Part shown: in pieces, positions 1 through 7,652 of the stretch | Layout of the letters: each line of letters starts with the position of its first letter | How positions within the stretch are numbered: the first letter of the stretch is position 1 | Assembly: GCA_005779525.1 (NCBI GenBank) | Contig: SXIZ01000226.1 | Span: 1-14,515 of the forward strand | From: Methylococcaceae bacterium | Lineage (GTDB): Bacteria > Pseudomonadota > Gammaproteobacteria > Methylococcales > Methylomonadaceae | Direction of reading: 5' to 3' | Length of the DNA: 14,515 nt | Notes under the pieces: generated by a model | What the model was told of the DNA's origin: nothing | The model's database searches: none | What the model saw: the letters and a program-made list of their open reading frames with translations, nothing else | Position numbers and translations under genes: made by a program

Positions 1-119
1 CTTTGCCACCGTGCGGCATCCATGCCGCACCCCTTCGGGCTATTCCCGATAAATACTGCGGTGCTCGACGCGGTAAACGGGATTAAAACAAGTTACTGCG
101 TAACGTCAGTTATTATGTA

Positions 120-168
120 CCCGTATGACCATCCGCCTCAGCTTAGCCAAGGCTAAATGGTCATCGGG
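120..168. repeat. compound inverted repeat
   Basis: The outer arms are 120-132 and 157-168 (CCCG, one extra T, ATGACCAT against ATGGTCATCGGG), giving 12 pairs with one bulged base. Inside, directly abutting the right outer arm, is a second dyad, TTAGCC AA GGCTAA (143-156). A ten-base segment (133-142) is left as a one-sided bulge. This is seen directly in the sequence; the function is unknown. Confidence 0.6.
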
Positions 169-181
169 ATTTAATATTGAG

Positions 182-204
182 GCGTTAATGCGTTAATGCG
201 TTAA
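182..204. repeat. 8-bp tandem repeat, about 2.9 copies
   Basis: The unit GCGTTAAT occurs at 182-189 and 190-197, followed by a partial copy GCGTTAA at 198-204. The copies are perfect. It is non-coding and lies about 35 bp beyond the stop codon of the di-haem cytochrome gene. Such short arrays can change copy number by slippage. Confidence 0.8.
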
Positions 205-239
205 GCAGTTATAAGCTGTAAATATTTGTATCTTGTGGT

Positions 240-1952
240 TTAAAGCGTTTTCAGATATTCAATTAGCGCTTTTTTGTCCGTAGCGCTTAAGTCGGTACCA
301 TAGTTATGTCCTGTGTTGTGATTTCCAGGTTTGAGGGTATCAAATTCAGTACTGTCTGGACCTGCATCGGTGACAAAGCCCACTTTTTGAGGATCAAACT
401 CCCAGCTTCCGACATAAAAATGTTGGACTCGATTCGCAGGAGGCTGTAATAATTCCCACAGATTAGGAATTGAGCCATTATGCAAATACGGCGCCGAAGT
501 CCACACGCCATTCAGCGGACGCGCTTTATAGCAAGGGATCAGTGCTCCCGAGCTATTTTTTAATGGTGCGCAATGGGGTTTGGCGGTATCTTTGAGAAAT
601 TCAGCTGTTTGGGCAGCTAACTCTGCTGCAGGCAGTATTTTAGGTAAGGTTTCCTGTAATACGGCGAGCACGCCAATCCCTACCAATTCTGCTGTCGGCA
701 CTACTGCAGGCAGGGGTCCGTGGAGTGTTGGTAAACCTTGCAATAATCCAGTTTTGGCGGTGCGGTTTTGGATATTATCCGCCGTCAAGGCATCGGTGCC
801 TAGCGTGTCTATATGCACCAGTTTTGCCTGCACTTGACGGTGAGGATCATCGCGTTTTATCAGCGCATGGCAGCTAATACACTGGGTATTATAAATTTTT
901 TGACCTTGGCGGGCTTTTAGTTGATCAATCTCTGGAAAGCCAGCAGGCCAAAGCGGTGACCAGAGCGTGGTCAGTATGGATTCTAACTGTTGCAAATTAT
1001 CTACCCGAATATGCTGGGTCGGTTGTTTACTCCCTGGATGAAATCTGAGATCGCCAAACACCCCGATGACTTCACCCGCATTTCGGGCGTAAGGGCCTAT
1101 GCCAGCATTTGAAGCCGAACCATTCCATTGCACAACGTCATGTTGCGGGGTATCCCAGACCACAGGAAAGGATACTGGTGCATTGGCGGGTTGCTTATTT
1201 TCTGGTATCCCAAGCGCAAACACTGCAACCTCGTTAAAAATATTGCCAAAAGCATCTAAACGCGCAAAGCCATTCAGCTTCTCTATATGATTCACTTGAT
1301 CTCGTTGGTTTAAAGCCTGACTCTGCGTGGCTAGGTGGGCTTTGAGTTTGCTCAGTGCGTCACTTGAGGCGGATGCTCCCAGGATGCGTTCGGCAAAGCG
1401 TTGAAATTTAGCGGCGTTTGTTAGCGTTGCTTGCAGTGCTTGGGCACTTTCATGAATAAAGCGGTCAAAATCATGGTGTGCAGGACCGCCCTCGACTAAA
1501 TATTCTTTACCTTGATAACTGACTTTGCTGGTGTGACAGGCTGCACAGGTTACACCGATATGGCGTTCTTGGTTACTGTCAATATCGGCAACAAAGCCGA
1601 TAGGTAAGGCATCGGGATTAAGTTTGGGATCTGCCGGACCTGCGATAAAACGTAATTGGCTTAAGTGTTTATGGCTGGCAAAGAGTTGTTCACTATCGGC
1701 CAGTTCCAGGGCTAAAAACCAGGCATAAGGCATAATTCTTGCGCCTTGGGTGGTGTACCACCAATTCATTCGGGTCGCGTGATCCCAGTTTTGTGCCAAA
1801 TACTCCGGTAATTTGGTAATCGGATGGGTCAGTTTGGTTGTGGCATGAGTTTTAGTTTGCACAGGATCAGCAGGCGGAGTGTTCTGGGTACGTTCACTAC
1901 AACCGCTATTTATTAAGAGCATGCTTGAGAGCAGCCAAGGTTTGATCGACAT
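240..1952 (-). CDS. RoxA-like di-haem cytochrome c (cytochrome c peroxidase superfamily)
   Basis: Predicted exported di-haem c protein of 570 residues, in the superfamily of bacterial cytochrome c peroxidase, MauG and the rubber oxygenase RoxA. Two haem attachment motifs are visible, CAACH (136-140) and CISCH (358-362). The segments QGARIMPYAWFLALE, RLDAFGNIFNEV, WNGSASN and APYLHNGSIPNLWELL are typical of the RoxA-like branch; H491 in the last one is a candidate distal ligand. The N terminus has a hydrophobic stretch ending in Cys18, but Asn at -3 makes the lipobox imperfect, so it may be a lipoprotein or simply Sec-exported. I chose ATG at 1952 because AAGGAG lies 7 bases upstream; the in-frame ATG at 1991 would overlap the preceding gene and add 13 residues. 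It is 13 bp downstream of the catalase-like gene, in the same operon. The substrate (peroxide, isoprenoid or lipid) cannot be read from sequence. Confidence 0.85.
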   Translation of the reverse strand: MSIKPWLLSSMLLINSGCSERTQNTPPADPVQTKTHATTKLTHPITKLPEYLAQNWDHATRMNWWYTTQGARIMPYAWFLALELADSEQLFASHKHLSQLRFIAGPADPKLNPDALPIGFVADIDSNQERHIGVTCAACHTSKVSYQGKEYLVEGGPAHHDFDRFIHESAQALQATLTNAAKFQRFAERILGASASSDALSKLKAHLATQSQALNQRDQVNHIEKLNGFARLDAFGNIFNEVAVFALGIPENKQPANAPVSFPVVWDTPQHDVVQWNGSASNAGIGPYARNAGEVIGVFGDLRFHPGSKQPTQHIRVDNLQQLESILTTLWSPLWPAGFPEIDQLKARQGQKIYNTQCISCHALIKRDDPHRQVQAKLVHIDTLGTDALTADNIQNRTAKTGLLQGLPTLHGPLPAVVPTAELVGIGVLAVLQETLPKILPAAELAAQTAEFLKDTAKPHCAPLKNSSGALIPCYKARPLNGVWTSAPYLHNGSIPNLWELLQPPANRVQHFYVGSWEFDPQKVGFVTDAGPDSTEFDTLKPGNHNTGHNYGTDLSATDKKALIEYLKTL

Positions 1953-1965
1953 AGTGGACTCCTTA

Positions 1966-3159
1966 CTAGCCAAATAAAAATTTAAACGCATTTTCTATCC
2001 AGCGAATAAAAAATGGTAATGTTGGACTATTGGCTTGCAGCCGATGTTCGGCAGAGGCTTGGTACACTGCACGCCGCAAACGATTAATGCTGCCAATGGG
2101 TTGATGCTCTACCAAGGCATGCCAAGGGGTAAACACTAAATTCTCACACTTGCTAACATGCGAGGCGCTGGTAACTTCAGCTTGCGGAGCTTCGATGGTG
2201 ATTTTTGCGACCTTCACAAATGGAAACGCGTTTTCTGGCCAATGCGTTGAGGCGTTTTCAATCTCTAGGTCGACATCAGAAATATCTTCCCGAATTTGTA
2301 ACATAAAATCAAATTCTATAGACTCCTCGCCGTGCATGGTTTCAGTGAGTGCAGCACGCAGGTAATCTTGCGCGGGGGCAGGCGGAGGAGATAACGGCGG
2401 GACGGGAGCGATGGGTTTCGCGGAAAACTTCATCACTTTGTTATCGCCAAACATAAACGGCGCCGCACTAAAATATTGTGCCCCGAGAGGATTCCCCACG
2501 GACGGAGTGATTTTTGAGGTTTTGATACCATTGACGATGGCTGCAGTGGCTGCCATATGTTGAATATCTTCTGGGGTAATATTTTCGGCTTCGATATAGT
2601 CGAGGATGTGGCGTTTTTGTTCTTCGGTAAGGGAGGAGGAGTTAAGCTGCAGCGGCGCAAAAAATCGATTCGGGATGTCTTTATCCTGGTCTAATATGCG
2701 ATTTAAACGTAAATAATCACGCATATTGGCAAATGCAAAGACTGGCTGATTAATCATTAGAAAATCTTGGTTGTTAGCGTTACCATCGGTTTGCAGCACG
2801 TCACCGCCAACATCAAAGATTTTAATTGCCATTCCCCGACTGCCGTGTTCACCGTCTTCATTTAAGTCAGGTTTATCTACTAGCGCTTCAGCATTGGAAA
2901 AGCGAATGATTGCGGAATAGGTTTTACCCGGTGTTGCAAATAAGCCGACCTGCAATTCAGGAGGTAGATCATTATTGATACTAAAACTCGCGTTTACACA
3001 GCCATGCGATTTTGGATGCACTCCGCGTAACATTTGTTTGGGTGGAGCATAACGTTTATCTAACAATTTAACAGTGAGTTCTGCCGTTTCTGCAATTTGT
3101 TGCTGCTCTTCTGCTAGATCGTGAATATGTTCAAATGGGCATTTGCCTGTGGTAGTCAT
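1966..3159 (-). CDS. catalase-fold haem protein (catalase family, SrpA/AOS-like)
   Basis: A 397-residue member of the catalase superfamily, shorter than classical monofunctional catalases (about 480 or more residues) and probably not a standard catalase. Landmarks are RGVHPKSHG with candidate distal His48, RFSNA (86-90), RGMAIKIF (108-115), the distal-Asn segment with N137 in INQPVF, and a C-terminal R-x-x-x-Y haem-ligand motif (R362 to Y366) after PWHALVEHQPIG. It has no signal peptide, so it should be cytoplasmic. A Pro-rich linker (about 250-263) lies in the middle. ATG at 3159 has a strong GAGGAGG seven bases upstream. It is the first gene of a two-gene unit with the di-haem cytochrome, whose ribosome site AAGGAG lies directly after this stop codon, suggesting translational coupling. 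Small catalase-fold proteins include organic-hydroperoxide-converting enzymes, so peroxidase, catalase or hydroperoxide rearrangement are all possible. Confidence 0.85.
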   Translation of the reverse strand: MTTTGKCPFEHIHDLAEEQQQIAETAELTVKLLDKRYAPPKQMLRGVHPKSHGCVNASFSINNDLPPELQVGLFATPGKTYSAIIRFSNAEALVDKPDLNEDGEHGSRGMAIKIFDVGGDVLQTDGNANNQDFLMINQPVFAFANMRDYLRLNRILDQDKDIPNRFFAPLQLNSSSLTEEQKRHILDYIEAENITPEDIQHMAATAAIVNGIKTSKITPSVGNPLGAQYFSAAPFMFGDNKVMKFSAKPIAPVPPLSPPPAPAQDYLRAALTETMHGEESIEFDFMLQIREDISDVDLEIENASTHWPENAFPFVKVAKITIEAPQAEVTSASHVSKCENLVFTPWHALVEHQPIGSINRLRRAVYQASAEHRLQANSPTLPFFIRWIENAFKFLFG

Positions 3160-3309
3160 AATGTCGCCTCCTCATCAGTTTGTGTTTTATAGTGATTGTT
3201 ATTCTTTTAATGGGCAGGCTACTTATTCTAAAATGCTTAAGCGATACTATGACTTATGCACTACGGCATAACCTTATGAAAGTAGTCTACGCTTTTGCAA
3301 GGAATTTTC

Positions 3310-3325
3310 TGTGAAGTATTTCACA
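3310..3325. promoter_or_regulatory. CRP-type operator, site 1
   Basis: The 16-bp palindrome is a perfect match to the CRP/Vfr half-site pattern TGTGA-N6-TCACA. It lies about 150 bp upstream of the catalase-like gene start. A possible minus-strand -35, TTGCAA, is at 3295-3300 with a CATAAG-like -10 near 3276-3281. The spacing to that promoter does not fit the classical -41.5 or -61.5 positions well, so the exact promoter is unsure. Confidence 0.55.
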
Positions 3326-3332
3326 ACTTTTG

Positions 3333-3348
3333 AGTGAACAATTTCACA
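3333..3348. promoter_or_regulatory. CRP-type operator, site 2
   Basis: AGTGA-N6-TCACA, one base from the CRP-type consensus, lies with its centre 23 bp from the centre of the perfect site at 3310-3325. The inner arms GTGAA/TTCAC are identical in both sites. The pair probably controls the catalase-like/di-haem operon, since the other flank is the 3' end of a chemoreceptor gene. Another regulator recognising GTGAA-N4-TTCAC is possible. Confidence 0.5.
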
Positions 3349-3372
3349 TGATTTAGTTTGAGTGTTTTAGAT

Positions 3373-3409
3373 GCCACAGTAATCTCGTGGGGGTTGAGAT
3401 TGCTGTGGC
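3373..3409 (-). other. strong hairpin downstream of chemoreceptor gene
   Basis: Arms 3373-3386 and 3396-3409 (GCCACAGTAATCTC against GAGATTGCTGTGGC) pair at 13 of 14 positions, the exception being a G-T wobble, with a nine-base loop. It starts about 105 bp past the chemoreceptor stop codon. Neither strand has a T run after it, so it is either a U-poor terminator or an RNA-stabilising structure. Confidence 0.5.
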
Positions 3410-3513
3410 TAAATTTCATCAGAGTTGACGCGCTTTAGCCGTCATTGAGAAAATAGTGATGCGGAGTGTGAGAGGAGCTCGAAGCTACGGGAAGATAGAG
3501 TCCTGAACGATTG

Positions 3514-5148
3514 CTAAACATTTATACGAAATCCCGCCACGGAATCCATTAATAGCGTAGATAATTGGCTGAGTTCTTTCGCTGTATTGGCCACCGAGGT
3601 TACCGCTGCGGTATTTTCACCTGCTACCATGTTGATATGTTCCACACGACTGGCAATTTCTTTCCCGGCGATAGTTTGTTCTCTCAGAGCTAAGGAGACA
3701 TTATCGACGACATCGGTAACTTGTTTAGCGCCATTCTCAATGCTATGCATAGCGTTTTCGGAGATGAGTGCCAGAGATTTGCCTTCGTTTATACGATTAA
3801 CGGTGGCTTCCATGCGCACTAGCATAGCTCGAATGCGTTCTTGAATAGATTTCACCATCAAGGTGATCTCCTGGGCGGAGTTCGCTGAACGTTCAGCAAG
3901 TTGCCGAACTTCGTCGGCCACCACGGCAAAGCCTCGGCCCATTTCTCCTGCACGGGCGGCTTCAATCGCGGCATTCAGCGCCAATAAATTAGTTTGTTCC
4001 GCCACGCCTTTAATGACACTGATAATACTGGAGATACGTTCTGATTCTTCTCCCAATTCTTGCGAATACTTTACCGTTTCGGAAATAATATGCGCAATAT
4101 TATTGATTTCTTGCACCATGGAATTGATATGATTACTGCCCAAAGAGGCGTTTTGACTCGACTCTTCGGCAAGTGCACGGGCGTTGTCTGACAAAGAAGA
4201 CACCTGACCAATACTGACATACATTTCCTCTAAGGCTGCTGCCATGGATTCCGAAGATTGAGATTGGGTATCCGATGCGGCACGCACCTGCTCAGCAGCT
4301 GCGCTAAGTGTATGGGATGTTTGTTTGACACTGAACGCGTTTTCTCGCATTTGCGTAACGTTTTGGCGTAAGTCCTGAATCATATTTTTGACGCCGACTT
4401 CCAAATCCGTGATTTCATTTTTGCCTGAGGGCACTAGATTCACAGTTAAATCACCTTTGGCGACGTAGGTTAAGGTGTTTAATAAATGGCTAATAGGTTG
4501 CGTAATCGAGGAGGTGGTGGTGTAGGCGGAGATTGCTGCTATCAAGGTACAGAACATTAGCAAGCTCAACATGATTACAACTGCACTATCAGAAGCTTGC
4601 TTTGCACGCGTTATCGCATTTTGGTTAAGTTTGTTTTCAATTTCTAACAAAGTTTTAAGGTTATCGCGCTGCTCATCCATAAGCTTATTCGCCTCACTGA
4701 GTAAATTATCAATTTCGTTCACATTATTGGCTTCTACCGCCCGGATGACCTTATCGACTTTTTCCTTAATGGGGTCATTCATATCTTTTATCTTCGCTAA
4801 TTGACTAAATTCCTCCTGGGTACCTTCAGAGCTAGTGAGCAATGTAAAAAACTTGTCATGATAGGCCGCAAAATTTTTCCGCTGGGTTTTAAGATCATCC
4901 ATGGCAAGGTTACGAGCATTATTGTCTTTAGCCAAGACGATATCTCTGACAGCAATTGCTCGGCCATCTAGTGAATTCCCAAGTTCATTTGCATAATCTA
5001 TTTCAACACCGTTTACCGCGGTGATTTCATAGAGTGATTTCTGCATAGTGTCCATTTTGAATATGGCAGTCATTGATATTGCCAAAATAAGCAAGGCAAG
5101 CAAACCAAAGCTAAATACTAAACGCAGTTTAATGGTCAAATTATGCAT
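3514..5148 (-). CDS. methyl-accepting chemotaxis protein, 4HB periplasmic sensor, no tether
   Basis: Transmembrane chemoreceptor of 544 residues that would control CheA through CheW. Order: TM1 (about 9-31), a periplasmic helical domain of 4HB_MCP type (about 32-188), TM2 (about 189-211), HAMP (about 212-265), then the cytoplasmic coiled coil. The conserved hairpin tip is intact (EQTNLLALNAAIEAARAGE, 384-402, then GRGFAVVADEVRQLAERS). The C terminus (SVAGFRINV) lacks the W-x-x-F pentapeptide that tethers CheR and CheB. ATG at 5148 is preferred: AAGGAG lies six bases upstream and the next residues are the usual NLTIKLRLVF entry into TM1; the longer frame to 5214 adds 22 residues without family character. 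The ligand is unknown. No che or fla genes are visible nearby, so it relies on signalling proteins encoded elsewhere. Confidence 0.93.
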   Translation of the reverse strand: MHNLTIKLRLVFSFGLLALLILAISMTAIFKMDTMQKSLYEITAVNGVEIDYANELGNSLDGRAIAVRDIVLAKDNNARNLAMDDLKTQRKNFAAYHDKFFTLLTSSEGTQEEFSQLAKIKDMNDPIKEKVDKVIRAVEANNVNEIDNLLSEANKLMDEQRDNLKTLLEIENKLNQNAITRAKQASDSAVVIMLSLLMFCTLIAAISAYTTTSSITQPISHLLNTLTYVAKGDLTVNLVPSGKNEITDLEVGVKNMIQDLRQNVTQMRENAFSVKQTSHTLSAAAEQVRAASDTQSQSSESMAAALEEMYVSIGQVSSLSDNARALAEESSQNASLGSNHINSMVQEINNIAHIISETVKYSQELGEESERISSIISVIKGVAEQTNLLALNAAIEAARAGEMGRGFAVVADEVRQLAERSANSAQEITLMVKSIQERIRAMLVRMEATVNRINEGKSLALISENAMHSIENGAKQVTDVVDNVSLALREQTIAGKEIASRVEHINMVAGENTAAVTSVANTAKELSQLSTLLMDSVAGFRINV

Positions 5149-5585
5149 AACAAACTCCTTGAACAGATGACAGAGATTTTTAAATGCAAGTAAGATCCGC
5201 AATGATGGCCACAAAAATTTTGTACCTAAGCAACACTCTATCCGAATAAAGTTGATTGAAATTTAAAAATTTAAATGCCTGATGGACTGACTTTGGTACT
5301 AGCCATCAGTTAATCAAACCGATGTTGACCAATAGTAATGACAGATTTACTCACAAGAAATTGTGTTGTTGATCACAGTTTAGTGCGAGATTAAAGCTTG
5401 TAAATCCCCCCAAATGGAGGGGCGGCTGGCTGAGTGCAGATAAAATGCTGAGAGTAGATCTAAATAATCTATTTTAATTCAATGTGTTGTATTATGGCTT
5501 TGTGCGCTGACTGAGTAAAATGTAGATGAGAAACTAACGTGCTAATGCTGTTGAGCGATAAACAGCATAGCGGTTAATCCTGATG
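5149..5585. other. intergenic region upstream of chemoreceptor gene
   Basis: No gene is seen. It holds the 5' region of the 544-residue chemoreceptor, including AT-rich repeats near 5260-5275, a 7-bp dyad CTGATGG/CCATCAG (5279-5285 and 5303-5309), and a hairpin at 5541-5571. A loose flagellar sigma-28-like arrangement (TAAA, 16 bases, TCGGATAG, minus strand, 5238-5265) has only 5 of 8 matches in the -10 and one extra spacer base, so it is not called. Confidence 0.4.
5541..5571 (-). terminator. possible terminator hairpin of the RudS-like gene
   Basis: Arms GCTAATGCTGTT (5541-5552) and AACAGCATAGC (5561-5571) form an 11-bp stem with one bulged A and an eight-base loop, starting about 14 bases past the stop codon of the minus-strand gene. 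The sequence that follows on the minus strand is only mildly T-rich, so termination is plausible but unproven. Confidence 0.4.
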
Positions 5586-6521
5586 TTACAGTTGATTAAT
5601 CAGTTGCAGTTCTTGTGGATAGGGGGACATGTAATAGGATTCCTGGATATAGGGGTCGGGTGATTTACGAAAATGGTGCTTCAGTAAGGTGATCGGCACA
5701 ATTAAAGGAACTTCTCCGCGGCGATATTGTTCAATAATTTCACACAGTTCGGCTTTGTCATCCGCGCTTAATTCTTTTTTTAGATAACCTTGAATATGCT
5801 GTAACACATTGACATGATTGCCACGATTAGCCACTTTTTTTAGTAATTGCATCAAAATAGTGATGTACTGCTCCGCAACCGTCTCTAGGTTGGTTTTATT
5901 GACCTCTGCCAGTAATTGCCCCAGTTCCCGATAATCTTCATGGCTCATAATCATCAGTTTATGTCGCGCATGAAAACGGGTTAAGCCCGCTGGCGTCAGC
6001 CCCTCGGCGATGAGGTTTTTCCAGCGATGCAGCACGTACACACGCTGAATAAAGTTTTCGCGTAACTTAGCATCCCCTAAACGACCTTCCTCTTCGACGG
6101 GGAGTAGGGGATTGTTTTGCATTAAGGTTTCGGCAAACACGCCTACGCCGATCGGACGGGGCGTTTCACGGTGATAAACTTTTACCCGAGTCATACCACA
6201 GCTAGGCGAATTTTTTTTAAATATGTAACCGCACAATTGCGCATGCTCGGCTTGTTGCTGCAAGGCTTGCGCACGCAGTGCTTCGGTATAATCTAAATCA
6301 TTATTTTTTGAGCCGACACAACGGGTCTCATCACCCACTTTCATCAACTGAATCGTTGGGCGGGGTATACCTAAGCCAATGGCCACTTCAGGGCAAAACG
6401 GTTTAAAATCAAAATATTCGTTCAAGGTGCCTGTGATATAGGCATCACGTTTATGACCGCCATCAAAGCGGACGTTTTCGCCTAGTAAACAGCTGCTAAT
6501 ACCCACTGGGATTTTTTGCAT
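5586..6521 (-). CDS. DUF523-DUF1722 protein, RudS-like tRNA 4-thiouridine desulfidase
   Basis: A 311-residue two-domain protein. The N-terminal DUF523 (TudS-type) domain, about residues 3-150, has three cysteines in conserved settings: C11 (SSCLLGENVRFDGGHK), C43 (PFCPEVAIGLGIPRP) and C108 (KKNSPSCGM). In the TudS family such cysteines hold a [4Fe-4S] cluster that removes sulfur from thiouracil. The C-terminal DUF1722 domain begins near HARHKLMIMSH (184-194). The fusion has been described as RudS, which converts 4-thiouridine in tRNA to uridine; that role here is inferred from architecture. It has no signal peptide and should be cytoplasmic. ATG at 6521 is chosen because AGGAG sits five bases upstream and the domain starts right there; the frame open to 6638 adds 39 residues of no recognisable family. 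ssb lies upstream with a 235-bp gap, so it is probably transcribed separately. Confidence 0.82.
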   Translation of the reverse strand: MQKIPVGISSCLLGENVRFDGGHKRDAYITGTLNEYFDFKPFCPEVAIGLGIPRPTIQLMKVGDETRCVGSKNNDLDYTEALRAQALQQQAEHAQLCGYIFKKNSPSCGMTRVKVYHRETPRPIGVGVFAETLMQNNPLLPVEEEGRLGDAKLRENFIQRVYVLHRWKNLIAEGLTPAGLTRFHARHKLMIMSHEDYRELGQLLAEVNKTNLETVAEQYITILMQLLKKVANRGNHVNVLQHIQGYLKKELSADDKAELCEIIEQYRRGEVPLIVPITLLKHHFRKSPDPYIQESYYMSPYPQELQLINQL

Positions 6522-6756
6522 GTGTGCTCCTGATAATACACCATGGTATTTATAAAATTTTGAGAAAAATTGCACACCCAGATTCCTTAATCTCCCCTCT
6601 GCTGATTTACTAGTCACGTTAACACTGAAAAAATCCATAGCTAAGCAAAAAATATACTAGTAAATAAACTATGTATTTTTAGGTGCCTCTAGGTGAATGT
6701 TAGTAAGTTCTTACTGGGGTGCGAATACTGTCCTAGGTCATCGCTAGCATGTCCCT

Positions 6757-7242
6757 CTAAAACGGGATATCGTCGTCAAAATCGTCATAATCTGGGGGGA
6801 CAGGAGGAACAGAAGCGTTGGGCATAGTCGGTGGATACGGCGAACTTCCAGGAGCCGAAGCAGTCGGCGTATTATAGGCCGCACTGGTGTCTGGAAAATG
6901 GCTAGTTCCACCGCTCTTGCTACCTAGCATGTGCATTTCCTCGGCAATAATCTCTGTTGTATAACGTTCATGCCCGTCTTTATCCTGCCATTTGCGGGTT
7001 TGTAAACGTCCTTCAACATAGACTTGACTCCCTTTTTTTAAATATTCACCTGCAATTTCTGCGATTCGGTTGAAAAATACGACTCTATGCCATTCCGTGG
7101 CATCTTTGCGTTCACCAGTTTGTTTATCTTTCCAGCGACGCGTAGTCGCAATACTAATCGACGTGACGGCGCCACCTGCCGGCATGTATCTGACCTCAGG
7201 GTCGGCGCCAAGATTACCAATTAAGGTGACTTTATTTAACAT
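6757..7242 (-). CDS. ssb: single-stranded DNA-binding protein
   Basis: SSB coats single-stranded DNA during replication, recombination and repair and recruits partner proteins through its C-terminal tip. The 161-residue product begins LNKVTLIGNLGADPEVRY, has the OB-fold over about residues 1-110 (WKDKQTGERKDATEWHRVVFF, QVYVEGRLQTRKW), then a Pro/Ser/Ala-rich linker, and ends in the canonical acidic tip DDFDDDIPF. Length is normal for a proteobacterial SSB. The start is set at ATG 7242: GTGGAG lies six bases upstream, and that sequence is itself the ATG-GAG codons of an alternative start at 7254, which is therefore rejected. It is not beside uvrA, a frequent neighbour in gammaproteobacteria. 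No LexA-type box was seen upstream. Confidence 0.97.
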   Translation of the reverse strand: MLNKVTLIGNLGADPEVRYMPAGGAVTSISIATTRRWKDKQTGERKDATEWHRVVFFNRIAEIAGEYLKKGSQVYVEGRLQTRKWQDKDGHERYTTEIIAEEMHMLGSKSGGTSHFPDTSAAYNTPTASAPGSSPYPPTMPNASVPPVPPDYDDFDDDIPF

Positions 7243-7652
7243 TGAGTGCTCCACATTGTGCTTAAAGCATGCATCATAATCACAATTTAGTATGGACGGA
7301 AGTCTTGCTTATAAATCTCTTAGGAAAAAATTGGATAGCAGTTTGGGAAAGCAGAGGCCCGTGATCTCTGGAGACAGTTTCTATAGAGAAATTACTCGAG
7401 CTGCAGGCGAATAACAGTTGTAGTTCGAATACTTAGGTGGATAAGTATTGTGAGAAAAGTTAAACCCTGATTTGGTTAATCTAGTAATCCGTCAATTTTA
7501 TAATGTTGGGTTGAAACAAAAAAACGTTCGTGGTGAGCTTGTCGAACCATGCACCACAAAGCCATTCGACATATTCATGGCGAATGGAATATGTTATTAA
7601 CCGCCAAAACAAGATTGACTGAATATTAGAGTCTTACACTAAAAATGGCGAT
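7243..7652. other. intergenic region upstream of ssb
   Basis: No gene is seen. It holds a perfect 8-bp dyad (AATACTTA at 7428-7435, TAAGTATT at 7442-7449, six-base loop) and the REP-like inverted pair at 7526-7587. A TATGAT-like -10 on the minus strand (7271-7276) could serve ssb, but no good -35 accompanies it. Confidence 0.45.
7526..7587. repeat. REP-like inverted repeat pair
   Basis: The left unit runs from GTTCG (7526-7530) to CGAAC (7543-7547) and contains TTCG, TGAG and TGTCGAA. The right unit, CCATTCG (7562-7568) to CGAATGG (7581-7587), shares the pattern TTCG-N3-TGA-N3-TGTCGAA when read on the opposite strand. The two are thus related copies in inverted orientation. The left unit resembles the TTCG...TGAGC...TGTCGAA palindromes dispersed in many proteobacterial genomes. 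Such pairs are often multiplied by RAYT transposases and can act as RNA stabilisers or gyrase sites. Only this pair was noticed in the window. Confidence 0.55.

Larger units (their letters stand above)
1..239. other. non-coding, dyad-rich region
   Basis: No convincing coding frame is seen here. The stretch is unusually rich in inverted repeats: a 9-bp perfect dyad at 11-30 (GTGCGGCAT / ATGCCGCAC), a 5-bp dyad at 92-104 (GTTAC / GTAAC), and a large compound structure at 120-168. A short direct repeat sits at 182-204. It lies downstream of the di-haem cytochrome gene, which ends at 240 on the minus strand, but none of the dyads is followed on that strand by a clear T run, so I do not call a terminator. 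The density of dyads suggests a dispersed palindromic repeat or structured element. The left edge of the window cuts off its context. Confidence 0.5.

Noticed and set aside
182..205. GTTAAGC resembling the R' box of an integron attC site
   Set aside because: No matching RYYYAAC box at a sensible distance upstream, no cassette-like gene and no integrase. Better explained by the GCGTTAAT tandem repeat.
5238..5265. Sigma-28 (flagellar) promoter upstream of the 544-residue chemoreceptor
   Set aside because: TAAA is present, but the -10 matches only 5 of 8 positions and the spacer is 16 rather than 15, in very AT-rich DNA.
6522..6638. N-terminal extension of the DUF523-DUF1722 gene to the ATG at 6638
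   Set aside because: The extra 39 residues have no family character, and a clear AGGAG precedes the inner ATG at 6521.
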